Shown here: one piece after another, positions 24,305-32,180 of the stretch | Numbering within the stretch: the first letter of the stretch is position 1 | Layout of the letters: each line of letters opens with the position of its first letter | Source of the DNA: a virus | Strand: one strand, 5' to 3' | DNA length: 32,291 nucleotides | IMG/VR virus record: IMGVR_UViG_3300042922_001481 | Location: 1 to 32,291 of that record | Position numbers and translations under genes: made by a program | Notes under the pieces: model-generated | Told to the model about the DNA's origin: nothing | Seen by the model: only the letters and a program-made list of their open reading frames with translations | The model's database searches: none

Positions 24305-24359
24305 TGATAATGGTTATCAGCGATCAATTAACCATTATTGATCGCTGATAACGATCAAT
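24305..24359. promoter_or_regulatory. Overlapping inverted repeats upstream of the 40-aa ORF
   Basis: A perfect 16-bp inverted repeat, GTTATCAGCGATCAAT (24313-24328) and ATTGATCGCTGATAAC (24337-24352), overlaps a second perfect one, ATAATGGTTA (24307-24316) and TAACCATTAT (24329-24338). The two hairpins exclude each other. CGATCAAT occurs three times (24321, inverse at 24337, 24352). TGATAATGGTTATCA (24305-24319) resembles the Fur 7-1-7 consensus with one mismatch. It probably is an operator or promoter region; the rest of 24360-24484 holds the late F promoter region. Confidence 0.6.
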
Positions 24360-24484
24360 AACCCTTCCCGCACACCACAACCGGTCGCTGTGCGTTGTGC
24401 TGTCACTCCCCCAACGGCCTTTCGTTTCTCACAGCTCACACACAACAGAAAATAGTTGCACCCCTTAACCACGGAGTTAAACGG

Positions 24485-25678
24485 ATGAGCGACTATCATC
24501 ACGGCGTCGAGGTCATCGAGATTAACGATGGCACGCGCACCATTTCCACCGTTTCGACGGCCATCATCGGCATGGTCTGCACCGCCAGCGATGCTGACGA
24601 TTCAACATTCCCGCTTAATGAGCCGGTGCTGATTACCAGCGTGCAGAACGCTATCGGTAAAGCCGGTAAGCTCGGCACCCTGTCAAAATCCCTGCAAGCC
24701 ATTGCTGACCAGTGCAAGCCGGTCGTTGTGGTTGTGCGCGTTGCCGAAGGTATTGAAGACCCGAACGACCCGGAAGCGGCGCAGAAAGAGACCATTTCCA
24801 ACATCATCGGCACGACCGACGAAAACGGCAAATACACCGGTCTTAAAGCGCTGTTGACCGCCAAAACTGTCACCGGCGTTAAGCCGCGCATTCTCGGCGT
24901 GCCGGGGCTGGACTCTCAGGAAGTGGCGACTGCGCTCGCGGCCACCTGTCAGAGCCTGCGCGCGTTTGGCTATATCAGCGCGTGGGGCTGCAAGACCATT
25001 TCCGAAGCTATCGCCTACCGTGAGAATTTCAGCCAGCGTGAGCTGATGGTCATTCACCCTGATTTTCTGGCGTGGGACACCACGGCGAATCAGACCGATA
25101 TTGCATGGGCGACCGCCCGCGCGCTCGGCCTGCGTGCCAAAATCGACCAGGAGACGGGCTGGCACAAAACGCTCTCTAACGTCGGCGTGAATGGCGTCAC
25201 CGGCGTCAGTGCCTCGGTCTCGTGGGACTTGCAGGAGAAGGCCACCGACGCGAACCTGTTAAATCAGGCCGGTGTCACCACGCTAATCCGTAACGACGGC
25301 TTTAAATTCTGGGGCAACCGTACCTGCTCCGACGATCCGTTATTCCTCTTTGAAAACTACACCCGCACGGCGCAGGTGCTGGCCGACACGATGGCGGAGG
25401 CGCACGCCTGGGCGATTGATAAACCCGTCACCGCAACGCTTATCCGCGACATCGTCGCCGGTATCAATGCGAAATTCCGCGAGCTGAAAAACAACGGCTA
25501 TATCGTTGACGGCTCCTGCTGGTACGACCCGGAGTCAAACAGCGTGGAAACGCTCAAGGTGGGGAAACTGTATATCGATTACGACTACACCCCCGTCCCG
25601 CCGCTGGAAAACCTGACCCTGCGCCAGCGCATCACTGATACCTATCTGGCGAACCTGTCAGAGTCGGTCAACAGCTAA
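24485..25678 (+). CDS. FI: Tail sheath protein gpFI
   Basis: Contractile sheath subunit, 397 residues (P2 396). Conserved parts are YHHGVEVIEINDGTRTISTV at the N terminus, SAWGCKTISEAIAYRENFSQ in the centre and YDYTPVPPLENLTLRQRITD at the C terminus. The frame is open from 24395, but ATG 24485 is preceded by a purine-rich CGGAG and gives the family N terminus. First gene of the operon FI-FII-E-T-U-D. Confidence 0.97.
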   Translation: MSDYHHGVEVIEINDGTRTISTVSTAIIGMVCTASDADDSTFPLNEPVLITSVQNAIGKAGKLGTLSKSLQAIADQCKPVVVVVRVAEGIEDPNDPEAAQKETISNIIGTTDENGKYTGLKALLTAKTVTGVKPRILGVPGLDSQEVATALAATCQSLRAFGYISAWGCKTISEAIAYRENFSQRELMVIHPDFLAWDTTANQTDIAWATARALGLRAKIDQETGWHKTLSNVGVNGVTGVSASVSWDLQEKATDANLLNQAGVTTLIRNDGFKFWGNRTCSDDPLFLFENYTRTAQVLADTMAEAHAWAIDKPVTATLIRDIVAGINAKFRELKNNGYIVDGSCWYDPESNSVETLKVGKLYIDYDYTPVPPLENLTLRQRITDTYLANLSESVNS

Positions 25679-25690
25679 GGAGCTCTGAGC

Positions 25691-26209
25691 ATGGCATTAC
25701 CACGCAAACTGAAATACCTGAACATGTTCAACGATGGCCTGAGCTACATGGGCGTTGTTGAATCCGTCACCCTGCCAAAGCTGACCCGTAAGCTTGAGAA
25801 ATACCGCGGCGGCGGGATGCCGGGCTCGGTGTCGATTGACCTCGGTCTCGATGACGATGCGCTGTCGTGTGAGTGGACGCTCGGCGGTCTGCCTGACGTC
25901 GAGCTGTGGGCGCAGTACGCCTCGCCGGGCGCGGACAGCGTACCGTTGCGCTTTACCGGCTCATACCAGCGCGATGACACCGGCGCGATTTCTGCCGTTG
26001 AGGTGGTCATGCGTGGCCGTCACAAAGAGTACGACGGCGGCGAAAACAAACAGGGCGAAAGCGGCACGACCAAAATCTCGACCGAATGCGCGTACTACCA
26101 GCTCACGATTGACGGCAGGGAGGTCATCGAGATAGACGTCATCAACATGGTGCTGAAAGTCGACGGCGTCGACCGTCTGGCAGAGCATCGCAAGGCCATT
26201 GGCCTGTAA
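25691..26209 (+). CDS. FII: Tail tube protein gpFII
   Basis: Major tail tube subunit, 172 residues as in P2. Typical sequence: MALPRKLKYLNMFNDGLSYM, LPKLTRKLEKYRGGGMPGSV and the C-terminal MVLKVDGVDRLAEHRKAIGL. It follows FI after 12 nt with an AAGGAG site. Confidence 0.97.
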   Translation: MALPRKLKYLNMFNDGLSYMGVVESVTLPKLTRKLEKYRGGGMPGSVSIDLGLDDDALSCEWTLGGLPDVELWAQYASPGADSVPLRFTGSYQRDDTGAISAVEVVMRGRHKEYDGGENKQGESGTTKISTECAYYQLTIDGREVIEIDVINMVLKVDGVDRLAEHRKAIGL

Positions 26210-26217
26210 CCCTCTTA

Positions 26218-26240
26218 ACCGGTCAGTCAGGCTGACCGGT
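26218..26240 (+). other. Intercistronic stem-loop between FII and E
   Basis: ACCGGTCAG (26218-26226) pairs with CTGACCGGT (26232-26240) around TCAGG. No T run follows. It may lower transcription or protect upstream sheath and tube mRNA, whose products are needed in high amounts. Confidence 0.55.
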
Positions 26241-26266
26241 CACTTAACTTTGACGAGAGCAACATC

Positions 26267-26590
26267 ATGGAAAACAACATCGAAACCGGCGTTACAGAAA
26301 TTGAAGTCACCGAAACCAAAAAGCCACACGTCGTGATCCTCGATAACCCCCTCATGCGCGGTGAGCAAAAAATCGGAGAGGTGACGGTTTCAAAACCTAA
26401 CGCGGGAACCCTGCGCGGGGTGTCGCTGGCCTCGCTGGCAAACTCTGACGTTGACGCGCTGATTAAGGTGCTGCCGCGTATGACCTACCCGGCACTCACC
26501 GAGCATGAGATTGCTCGTCTGGATGCCTCAGACCTGATGCAGTTCGCCGCTGAGGTGATTGGTTTTTTGTCGCCATCTTCGGCTCGCTGA
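26267..26590 (+). CDS. E: Tail assembly chaperone gpE
   Basis: 107 residues (P2 gpE 91), with a longer acidic N terminus (NNIETGVTEIEVTETK). The core KPHVVILDNPLMRGEQKIGE and LPRMTYPALTEHEIARLDAS is characteristic. It is one of the two tail assembly chaperone products; the other is made by frameshifting near its 3' end. Confidence 0.95.
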   Translation: MENNIETGVTEIEVTETKKPHVVILDNPLMRGEQKIGEVTVSKPNAGTLRGVSLASLANSDVDALIKVLPRMTYPALTEHEIARLDASDLMQFAAEVIGFLSPSSAR

Positions 26591-26745
26591 CGTTCCCCGC
26601 AAAACTTTCGGTCGATGACCTGATGGCGGATATTGCGGTGATTTTTCACTGGCCGCCATCAGAGCTGTATTCCCTGAGCGTGACCGAGCTCCTCACATGG
26701 CGCGACAAGGCGCTACAGCGATGCGGAAACCACTATGAGCAATAA
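26267..26745 (+). CDS. E': Frameshift product gpE+E' (-1 ribosomal frameshift)
   Basis: The slippery heptamer T TTT TTG at 26563-26569, in frame with E, is the one used in P2. A -1 shift lets ribosomes bypass the E stop at 26588-26590 and continue for 58 codons to the TAA at 26743-26745. The extension reads VAIFGSLTFPAKLSVDDLMA and later IFHWPPSELYSLSVTELLTW, RDKALQRCGNHYEQ. The fusion has 159 residues (P2 E+E' 142). Such G/GT-like chaperone pairs bind the tape measure during tail assembly. The extension overlaps the T start by 11 nt. Confidence 0.9.
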
Positions 26746-29185
26746 CGTCAGGATCGAGGTGCTGCTTAACGCAGTAGACCGGGCAAGCCGACCGCTAAAA
26801 GCTATCCAGAACGCCAGCAAATCCCTCGCTGGCGATATCCGCAACTCACAGACGACCCTGCGCGACCTTAACGCGCAGGCGTCCAGAATTGACGGATTCA
26901 GGAAAGCGAGCGCACAGCTTGCCGTGACGGGTCAGTCGCTTAACAAAGCGAAACAGGAGGCCGCAGCGCTGGCCGTCCAGTTTAAAAACACGGAAAACCC
27001 TACCAAAGCGCAGGCGCGTGCGATGGAGGCGGCAAAAAAATCCGCTGCTGACCTGCAATTCAAATATAACGGGCTCAGGCAGTCGGTACAGCGCCAGCGC
27101 ACCGAGCTTGCTCAGGCCGGGATTAATACCCGAACGCTGTCGGCTGACGAGCGTCGCCTTAAAACCAGCATCAGCGAGACGACCGCCCAGCTTAACCGGC
27201 AACGTGAGGCGCTGGCGCGGGTCAGTCAGCAACAGGCAAAGCTGAGCCGGGTTAAAGAGCGCTATCAGGCCGGAAAGAATATGGCCGGTAGCATGGCGGC
27301 GGCTGGCGCGGCGGGTACAGGTATAGCCACGGCTGGCACCATGGCCGGGGTAAAACTGCTGATGCCTGGCTATTCGTTTGCACAGAAAAACTCTGAGCTG
27401 CAAGCCGTGCTCGGCGTTGACAAACAGTCGCCCGAAATGGAGGCGTTACGCAAACAGGCCAGACAGCTCGGTGACAATACCGCCGCATCTGCTGACGACG
27501 CAGCGAGTGCACAAATCATCATCGCCAAAAGTGGCGGGGATGCTGATGCCATTCAGGCGGCAACGCCGGTTACGCTGAATATGGCGCTGTCGAATCAGCG
27601 CTCAATGGAGGAAAACGCCGCCCTGCTGACAGGGATGAAATCTGCGTTTCAGCTTTCCAACGACCAGATCGAGCACATTGGCGACGTGCTGTCGATGACG
27701 ATGAACAAAACCGCCGCCGACTTTGACGGGCTGAGTGATGCGCTGACCTATGCCGCGCCGGTGGCGAAAAATGCCGGGGTCAGTATCGAGCAAACCGCCG
27801 CGATGGTCGGTGCGTTGCACGATGCCAAAATTACCGGCTCGATGGCGGGTACGGGGAGCCGTGCAATCCTGAGCCGCCTACAGGCTCCGACCGGTAAAGC
27901 CTTTGAGGCCATCAAAGAGCTCGGTGTCAAAACCTCTGACGCCAGAGGAAACACGCGCCCGATATTTTCCATCCTGAAGGAAATGCAGCGCAGTTTTGAG
28001 AAAAACAATCTCGGTACCAGCCAGCGCGGCGAGTACATGAAAACCATCTTCGGTGAAGAGGCCAGCTCGGCGGCAGCGGTGCTGATGACCGCAGCGTCAA
28101 CCGGCAAGCTCGACAAACTCACCGCAGCGTTTAAAGCCTCGGACGGTAAAACCGAGGAGCTGGTCAAAATCATGCAGGACAATCTCGGCGGCGACTTTAA
28201 AGAGTTTCAGTCTGCTTATGAGGCCGTGGGAACTGACCTGTTTGACCAGCAAAACGACGCTCTGCGCAAACTGACGCAGACGGCCACGCGATATGTTTTG
28301 AAACTCGATGGCTGGATCACACGCAATAAATCACTGGCGACCACTATCGGTGTTGTAGCCGGTGGCGCACTGGCTCTGATTGGTGTTGTTGGCGGGATTG
28401 GCCTGATTGCGTGGCCGGTGGTGATGGGGATTAACGCCATTATCGCCGCCGCAGGTCTGCTGGGAACGGTCTTTACCGTTGCCGGTGGCGCAATAGTGAC
28501 TGCTGTCGGTGCCATCAGTCTGCCGGTGGTCGCGGTCGCCGGGGCGGTGGTGGCCGGGGCGCTCCTGATTCGTAAATACTGGGAGCCCATCAGCGCATTC
28601 TTTTCGGGCGTGGTGGAGGGGCTTAAAGCGGCATTTGTGCCGGTGGCGGAAATCTTCTCGCCGCTGACGCCGGTGTTTGATTCCATCATCGAGAAATTGC
28701 GCGGGGTCTGGCAGTGGTTTACTGACCTGATAGCACCGGTTAAGGCGACACAGGAAACGCTCGATCGTTTCAAAAATGTCGGTGTGGTGGTCGGCAAGAC
28801 ACTGGCTGATGCGCTGATGCTGCCGCTCCGTTCATTCAATAAGTTACGCAGTGGCGTCGACTGGCTGCTGGAAAAGCTCGGGGTCATCAAAAAAGAGTCG
28901 GACGGCCTCGACCAGACTGCCGCTAAAGCCAGTGCCGCAGCCGGTGCGCAAAGCGGGTCTTATATTCCGCAGACGTCCGTTTATGGCGGTTATCAGATGT
29001 ACCAGCCAGTGACGGCGCCTGCTGGCCGGTCCTATGTCGACCAGAGCAAGCGTGAATACAACATTACTCTGTCGGGTGGCGTTGCGCCGGGAACTGACCT
29101 CGACCGGCAGCTCCGGGAAGCAGTCGAAAAACTCGACCGGGAAGAAAGAGCACGCCAGCGCTCAAGTATGCGCCATGACGGATGA
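26735..29185 (+). CDS. T: Tape measure protein gpT
   Basis: Determines tail length and passes DNA into the cell. 816 residues (P2 815), which predicts a tail of P2 length. The N-terminal about 170 residues are coiled coil (SKSLAGDIRNSQTTLRDLNA). The TP901-type tape measure core follows (about 215-480, with SAAAVLMTAASTGKLDKLTA). A highly hydrophobic region spans about 530-615, with several membrane-like segments such as VVAGGALALIGVVGGIGLIA. Confidence 0.97.
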   Translation: MSNNVRIEVLLNAVDRASRPLKAIQNASKSLAGDIRNSQTTLRDLNAQASRIDGFRKASAQLAVTGQSLNKAKQEAAALAVQFKNTENPTKAQARAMEAAKKSAADLQFKYNGLRQSVQRQRTELAQAGINTRTLSADERRLKTSISETTAQLNRQREALARVSQQQAKLSRVKERYQAGKNMAGSMAAAGAAGTGIATAGTMAGVKLLMPGYSFAQKNSELQAVLGVDKQSPEMEALRKQARQLGDNTAASADDAASAQIIIAKSGGDADAIQAATPVTLNMALSNQRSMEENAALLTGMKSAFQLSNDQIEHIGDVLSMTMNKTAADFDGLSDALTYAAPVAKNAGVSIEQTAAMVGALHDAKITGSMAGTGSRAILSRLQAPTGKAFEAIKELGVKTSDARGNTRPIFSILKEMQRSFEKNNLGTSQRGEYMKTIFGEEASSAAAVLMTAASTGKLDKLTAAFKASDGKTEELVKIMQDNLGGDFKEFQSAYEAVGTDLFDQQNDALRKLTQTATRYVLKLDGWITRNKSLATTIGVVAGGALALIGVVGGIGLIAWPVVMGINAIIAAAGLLGTVFTVAGGAIVTAVGAISLPVVAVAGAVVAGALLIRKYWEPISAFFSGVVEGLKAAFVPVAEIFSPLTPVFDSIIEKLRGVWQWFTDLIAPVKATQETLDRFKNVGVVVGKTLADALMLPLRSFNKLRSGVDWLLEKLGVIKKESDGLDQTAAKASAAAGAQSGSYIPQTSVYGGYQMYQPVTAPAGRSYVDQSKREYNITLSGGVAPGTDLDRQLREAVEKLDREERARQRSSMRHDG

Positions 29186-29195
29186 GGGCTAAAAC

Positions 29196-29660
29196 ATGTT
29201 AATGGTACTGGGTTTATTTGTGTTTGAGCGCCGCACGCTGCCTTATCAGTCGATGCAGTACTCAAAGGACTACCGCTGGGCGTCAAACGACCGCATCGGT
29301 AAACCACCGGCTTATCAGTATCTCGGCGAGGGGGAAACCTCGCGCACGCTCTCGGGCGTGCTGTACCCCGAAATCACCGGCGGCCGCCTGTCGCTGACGA
29401 CTGTCGAACTGATGGCCGACGAAGGGAGGGCATGGCCGCTGATTGACGGAACGGGCATGATCCACGGTATGTATGTCATCGATAAAGTGACCCACACGCA
29501 CACCGAATTATTCAGCGACGGCGCGGCCAGAAAAATTGAGTTTAGCCTCTCGCTGAAACGGGTCGATGACTCGCTCGCGGCGATTTACGGCGACCTGAAA
29601 ACGCAGGCCGACAATCTGGTGACGTCTGCCGGTAACTGGATTGGAGGGCTGGCGGGATGA
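29196..29660 (+). CDS. U: Tail protein gpU
   Basis: 154 residues (P2 gpU 159). Tail tip/initiator component. The signature MLMVLGLFVFERRTLPYQSM and the central YQYLGEGETSRTLSGVLYPE are highly typical. The ATG at 29196 has GAGGG 7 nt upstream; ATG 29202 is possible. It overlaps D by 4 nt. Confidence 0.96.
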   Translation: MLMVLGLFVFERRTLPYQSMQYSKDYRWASNDRIGKPPAYQYLGEGETSRTLSGVLYPEITGGRLSLTTVELMADEGRAWPLIDGTGMIHGMYVIDKVTHTHTELFSDGAARKIEFSLSLKRVDDSLAAIYGDLKTQADNLVTSAGNWIGGLAG

Positions 29661-30820
29661 TTACGGGTCTGAATATTCAGGCCGGGGCGCAGATTGCTCC
29701 GGCGTTTATGCTCACGCTCGATGGCGATGATATCACGCAGAATTTCAGCGACCGGCTAATCAGTCTGACCATGACGGACAATCGCGGATTCGAGGCTGAC
29801 CAGCTCGACATCGAGCTTGACGACACCGACGGGCTTGTCGAGCTGCCGCCGCGCGGTGCAAAACTGACGCTGTGGCTGGGCTGGCAGGGCTCAGCCTTGC
29901 TGAATAAGGGCAGTTTCACGGTCGACGAAATCGAGCACCGTGGCGCGCCTGATACGCTGACCATCAGGGGGCGCAGCGCTGATTTTCGCGGCACGCTGAA
30001 CTCCCGCCGGGAACAGTCATGGCATGACACCACGCTCGGTGTCATTGTTGAGACCATCGCAGCGCGCAACAAACTCACGGCCAGCGTGGCTGACACGCTG
30101 AAAGCGATCCCCGTGCCTCATATTGACCAGGCGCAGGAATCCGACGCGGTGTTTCTGTCCCGCCTGGCTGACCGTAACGGTGCATCAGTGTCGGTGAAAG
30201 CGGGGAAACTGCTGTTCCTGAAAGCCGGTACCGGCAGGACGGCCAGTGGCAAGCCCATCCCGCAGATGACCATCGAACGCGGCGACGGCGACCGTCATCA
30301 GTTTTCGATTGCTGACCGCGAAGCCTACACCGGCGTAACGGCGAAATGGCTGCACACAAAAGACCCGAAGCCGCAAAAGCAAAAGGTGAAGCTCAAGCGC
30401 AAGCCGAAGGAGCAGCACCTGCGCGCGCTGCAACATCCAAAAGCGACAAAAACCACCTCAAAGGCCAGAGCCAAAAAAGAGCAGGAGGCGCGCGAGGGCG
30501 AGTATATGGTCGGTGAGTCTGAGAACGTGCTGGAGCTGACGACCATCTACGCGTCAAAGGCGCAGGCCATGCGTGCAGCTCAGGCGAAGTGGGACAAAAT
30601 TCAGCGCGGAGTCGCGGAGTTTTCAATCTCGCTGGCTATTGGTCGTGCTGATTTATTTCCTGAGACACCGATAGCGGTCAGAGGCTTTAAGCGCGTTATA
30701 GACGAGCAGGCTTGGATAATCAGTCGGGTGGTGCACTACCTTAACGGGAACGGCTACACGACGGGCTTAGAGCTTGAGGTTAGAGTTTCGGACGTGAAGT
30801 ATGAATTATTGGAAGAATAA
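29657..30820 (+). CDS. D: Tail protein gpD (baseplate hub)
   Basis: 387 residues, equal to P2 gpD. Hub protein of the T4 gp27-like fold that carries the spike gpV. Recognisable parts are DRLISLTMTDNRGFEADQLD and IPVPHIDQAQESDAVFLSRL. Residues about 235-275 form a strongly basic linker (KQKVKLKRKPKEQH and KTTSKARAKKE). The overlap with U is 4 nt. Last structural gene before ogr. Confidence 0.97.
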   Translation: MITGLNIQAGAQIAPAFMLTLDGDDITQNFSDRLISLTMTDNRGFEADQLDIELDDTDGLVELPPRGAKLTLWLGWQGSALLNKGSFTVDEIEHRGAPDTLTIRGRSADFRGTLNSRREQSWHDTTLGVIVETIAARNKLTASVADTLKAIPVPHIDQAQESDAVFLSRLADRNGASVSVKAGKLLFLKAGTGRTASGKPIPQMTIERGDGDRHQFSIADREAYTGVTAKWLHTKDPKPQKQKVKLKRKPKEQHLRALQHPKATKTTSKARAKKEQEAREGEYMVGESENVLELTTIYASKAQAMRAAQAKWDKIQRGVAEFSISLAIGRADLFPETPIAVRGFKRVIDEQAWIISRVVHYLNGNGYTTGLELEVRVSDVKYELLEE

Positions 30821-30833
30821 AAAAGCAAACTTT

Positions 30834-30864
30834 AACTTGCAAATGTAAGATGCAAGTTTATCAT
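30834..30864 (+). promoter_or_regulatory. Putative ogr promoter overlapped by an inverted repeat
   Basis: TTGCAA (30837-30842) and TATCAT (30859-30864) are separated by 16 nt and lie 33 nt before the ogr start. The inverted repeat AACTTGCA (30834-30841) and TGCAAGTT (30851-30858) covers the -35 and spacer, as an operator would. In P2, ogr is read both from the late F operon and from its own promoter. Confidence 0.4.
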
Positions 30865-30896
30865 CCCCAATTGTTATTGAATCGGGGGAAAGAAAG

Positions 30897-31115
30897 ATGA
30901 TGCACTGTCCATTATGTCATGATGCTTCACATGCACGCTCAAGTCGGTACTTAAGTTCAGAAACAAAAGAGCGGTATCACCAGTGCCAAAACATAAACTG
31001 TGGCTGTACATTTGTGACTCATGAGACGCTTGCAAGATTCATTGTTAAGCCGGGAGATGTAGTACCTGCTCCCCCCCATCCTTCAAAGTACAACCAGCAA
31101 AATTTATGGCTTTAA
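30897..31115 (+). CDS. ogr: Late gene activator Ogr/Delta
   Basis: Zinc-finger transcription activator of the four late operons. 72 residues (P2 Ogr 72). The metal-binding cysteines are C4, C7, C30 and C35 (MHCPLCHDASHARSSRYLS, then HQCQNINCGCTF), the C-x2-C-x22-C-x4-C pattern of the family. It binds upstream of the -35 of late promoters and contacts the RNA polymerase alpha subunit. GGGGGA lies 7-10 nt before the two adjacent ATG codons; the second ATG (30900) would give 71 residues. Cognate dyads are proposed here upstream of P/O and V. Confidence 0.96.
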   Translation: MMHCPLCHDASHARSSRYLSSETKERYHQCQNINCGCTFVTHETLARFIVKPGDVVPAPPHPSKYNQQNLWL

Positions 31116-31116
31116 G

Positions 31117-31145
31117 AGTATGACCTGCGTATGCAGGTCATTACT
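31117..31145. terminator. Hairpin between ogr and the TIR gene
   Basis: ATGACCTGC (31120-31128) pairs with GCAGGTCAT (31133-31141) around GTAT, extended by AGT/ACT after a one-base bulge. It lies between convergent genes and is probably a bidirectional terminator, although T runs are short. Confidence 0.6.
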
Positions 31146-31155
31146 TATAATGAGC

Positions 31156-32001
31156 TCAAAAGGGTATGTCATCTGAGAAATCAAGTGGAGTTGTATTTGT
31201 TTTTGCTTTTGGCGCTCGTTTTGATAATAGTTCTTCATGCTCAAGTAATTTATCAATGCCTGTATCGGTGATTGTGTATGCGTAGTATTCATCCCCGTTA
31301 TTATTATCTACTTGAAGTGTGCGTTCTATTAAAGACATACGTTCAAGCTTAATCAACTGGAAGTTTACCAAGCTTTCATCCATACCTTTCAGAGCGTATG
31401 TTATTGAATGAGTGGACATCCCCTCAGGATATTTTGTGTGAGTCTCTAAACATACAGCTAAAACTTTTATTGTCGCCTCGTTGATTTCATAGCTATAAGG
31501 ATTAACGATTGCGCGTTCATTTGAATTAAGTGAAATCCTGTTCAACCCCCCTTGAGTTTTCATTGCCTTGTCCATGCTATGGCAAGCAGGCACAAGTGCT
31601 GCGTCGACGTTAGCATCTGAACGATTAGCATCGTACTCTGCCGAAGTTATGCCTAAAAGGTCACTTGGTAATTTAAGTTCTACGCCTCGTGGTTTAACGA
31701 TAAAACATCTTTTGATACCTATGGCGCCAATGAATAAGCCTAACTCAAATAAAACATTATCCCTAACAACATGTTCATGCTTACCTCTGGACTCAATCAA
31801 ATCATCTGGCTGGAACACAAAGACCGCAAAATCCGTTGTTGCAGACCTAGTAATAAGATCATTAATCGTTGTACTGGAGAGCGTAAAATTTCCACTATTC
31901 CAAGGGGTAACTTCATAGTCATGCTCAAAATTTGTGCTGATCGCTCTAGTAACTGCCAAACTTTCACTGGATGAAGCTATAAAGACCTTCGGCTTGACCA
32001 T
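31156..32001 (-). CDS. TIR-domain (CAP12/Pycsar-type) protein with SSB-like C-terminal tip
   Basis: 281 residues. Residues 1-155 form a TIR-like domain of the nucleotide-binding CAP12/Pycsar type: VFIASSSESLAVTRAIS, VTPWNSGNF, DFAVFVFQPDD (57-67) and RDNVLFELGLFIG, with the probable catalytic E86. TIR domains of this kind cleave NAD+ in anti-phage systems. Residues about 165-256 look like a winged helix (YALKGMDESLVNFQLIKLER, YYAYTITDTGIDKLLEHEE). A basic linker (KRAPKAKTNTT) leads to the last eight residues DFSDDIPF, almost the DFDDDIPF tip of E. coli SSB. AGGAG lies 6 nt before the ATG. The gene is AT-rich, read against ogr, and lies between the late genes and attR. Defence by NAD+ loss and docking to SSB partners are inferences. 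Confidence 0.87.
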   Translation of the reverse strand: MVKPKVFIASSSESLAVTRAISTNFEHDYEVTPWNSGNFTLSSTTINDLITRSATTDFAVFVFQPDDLIESRGKHEHVVRDNVLFELGLFIGAIGIKRCFIVKPRGVELKLPSDLLGITSAEYDANRSDANVDAALVPACHSMDKAMKTQGGLNRISLNSNERAIVNPYSYEINEATIKVLAVCLETHTKYPEGMSTHSITYALKGMDESLVNFQLIKLERMSLIERTLQVDNNNGDEYYAYTITDTGIDKLLEHEELLSKRAPKAKTNTTPLDFSDDIPF

Positions 32002-32083
32002 TTTTGCTCCTGCTTACTTGCTTTGTTTTTGGGTAGCTAATAACTAGCAAAACCAAAATGCGTGATCGATAGTATGTAACCTG

Positions 32084-32102
32084 CATGGACATTATGTGGA
32101 CA
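32084..32102. promoter_or_regulatory. Integrase arm-type sites near attR
   Basis: TGTGGACA (32095-32102) matches the arm-type Int consensus known for P2, and CATGGACA (32084-32091) is a weaker copy 11 bp away. A 12-base direct repeat TGGACATTATGT is found here (32086-32097) and in the int 3' end (9-20). The core of attR should lie just to the right, before or within the rplS terminator. Confidence 0.6.
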
Positions 32103-32160
32103 CTGATAACAAAAAAGGGGTTAGCTAGACGCCAACCCCTTGATTATTAACACGCTTTGG
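32103..32160. other. attR: Presumed attR core region
   Basis: The phage arm sites end at 32102 and host sequence is certain from the rplS terminator onward. The recombination crossover therefore falls in this short stretch. The exact core cannot be set because attL is outside the window. Confidence 0.5.
32111..32141 (-). terminator. Rho-independent terminator of the rplS operon
   Basis: Stem AAGGGGTT (32115-32122) pairs with AACCCCTT (32134-32141), with extra GC pairs inside. On the minus strand it is followed by six T. It lies 40 nt behind the rplS stop codon, so the prophage did not remove the host terminator. Confidence 0.9.
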
Positions 32161-32180
32161 ATGTCGCGCTTAAGCGAATC

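Noticed and set aside
24441-24452. Inverse copy of CTGTTGTGTG upstream of FI as an Ogr site
   Set aside because: It lies only about 35 nt from the FI start and in the wrong orientation to serve as an upstream activator site.
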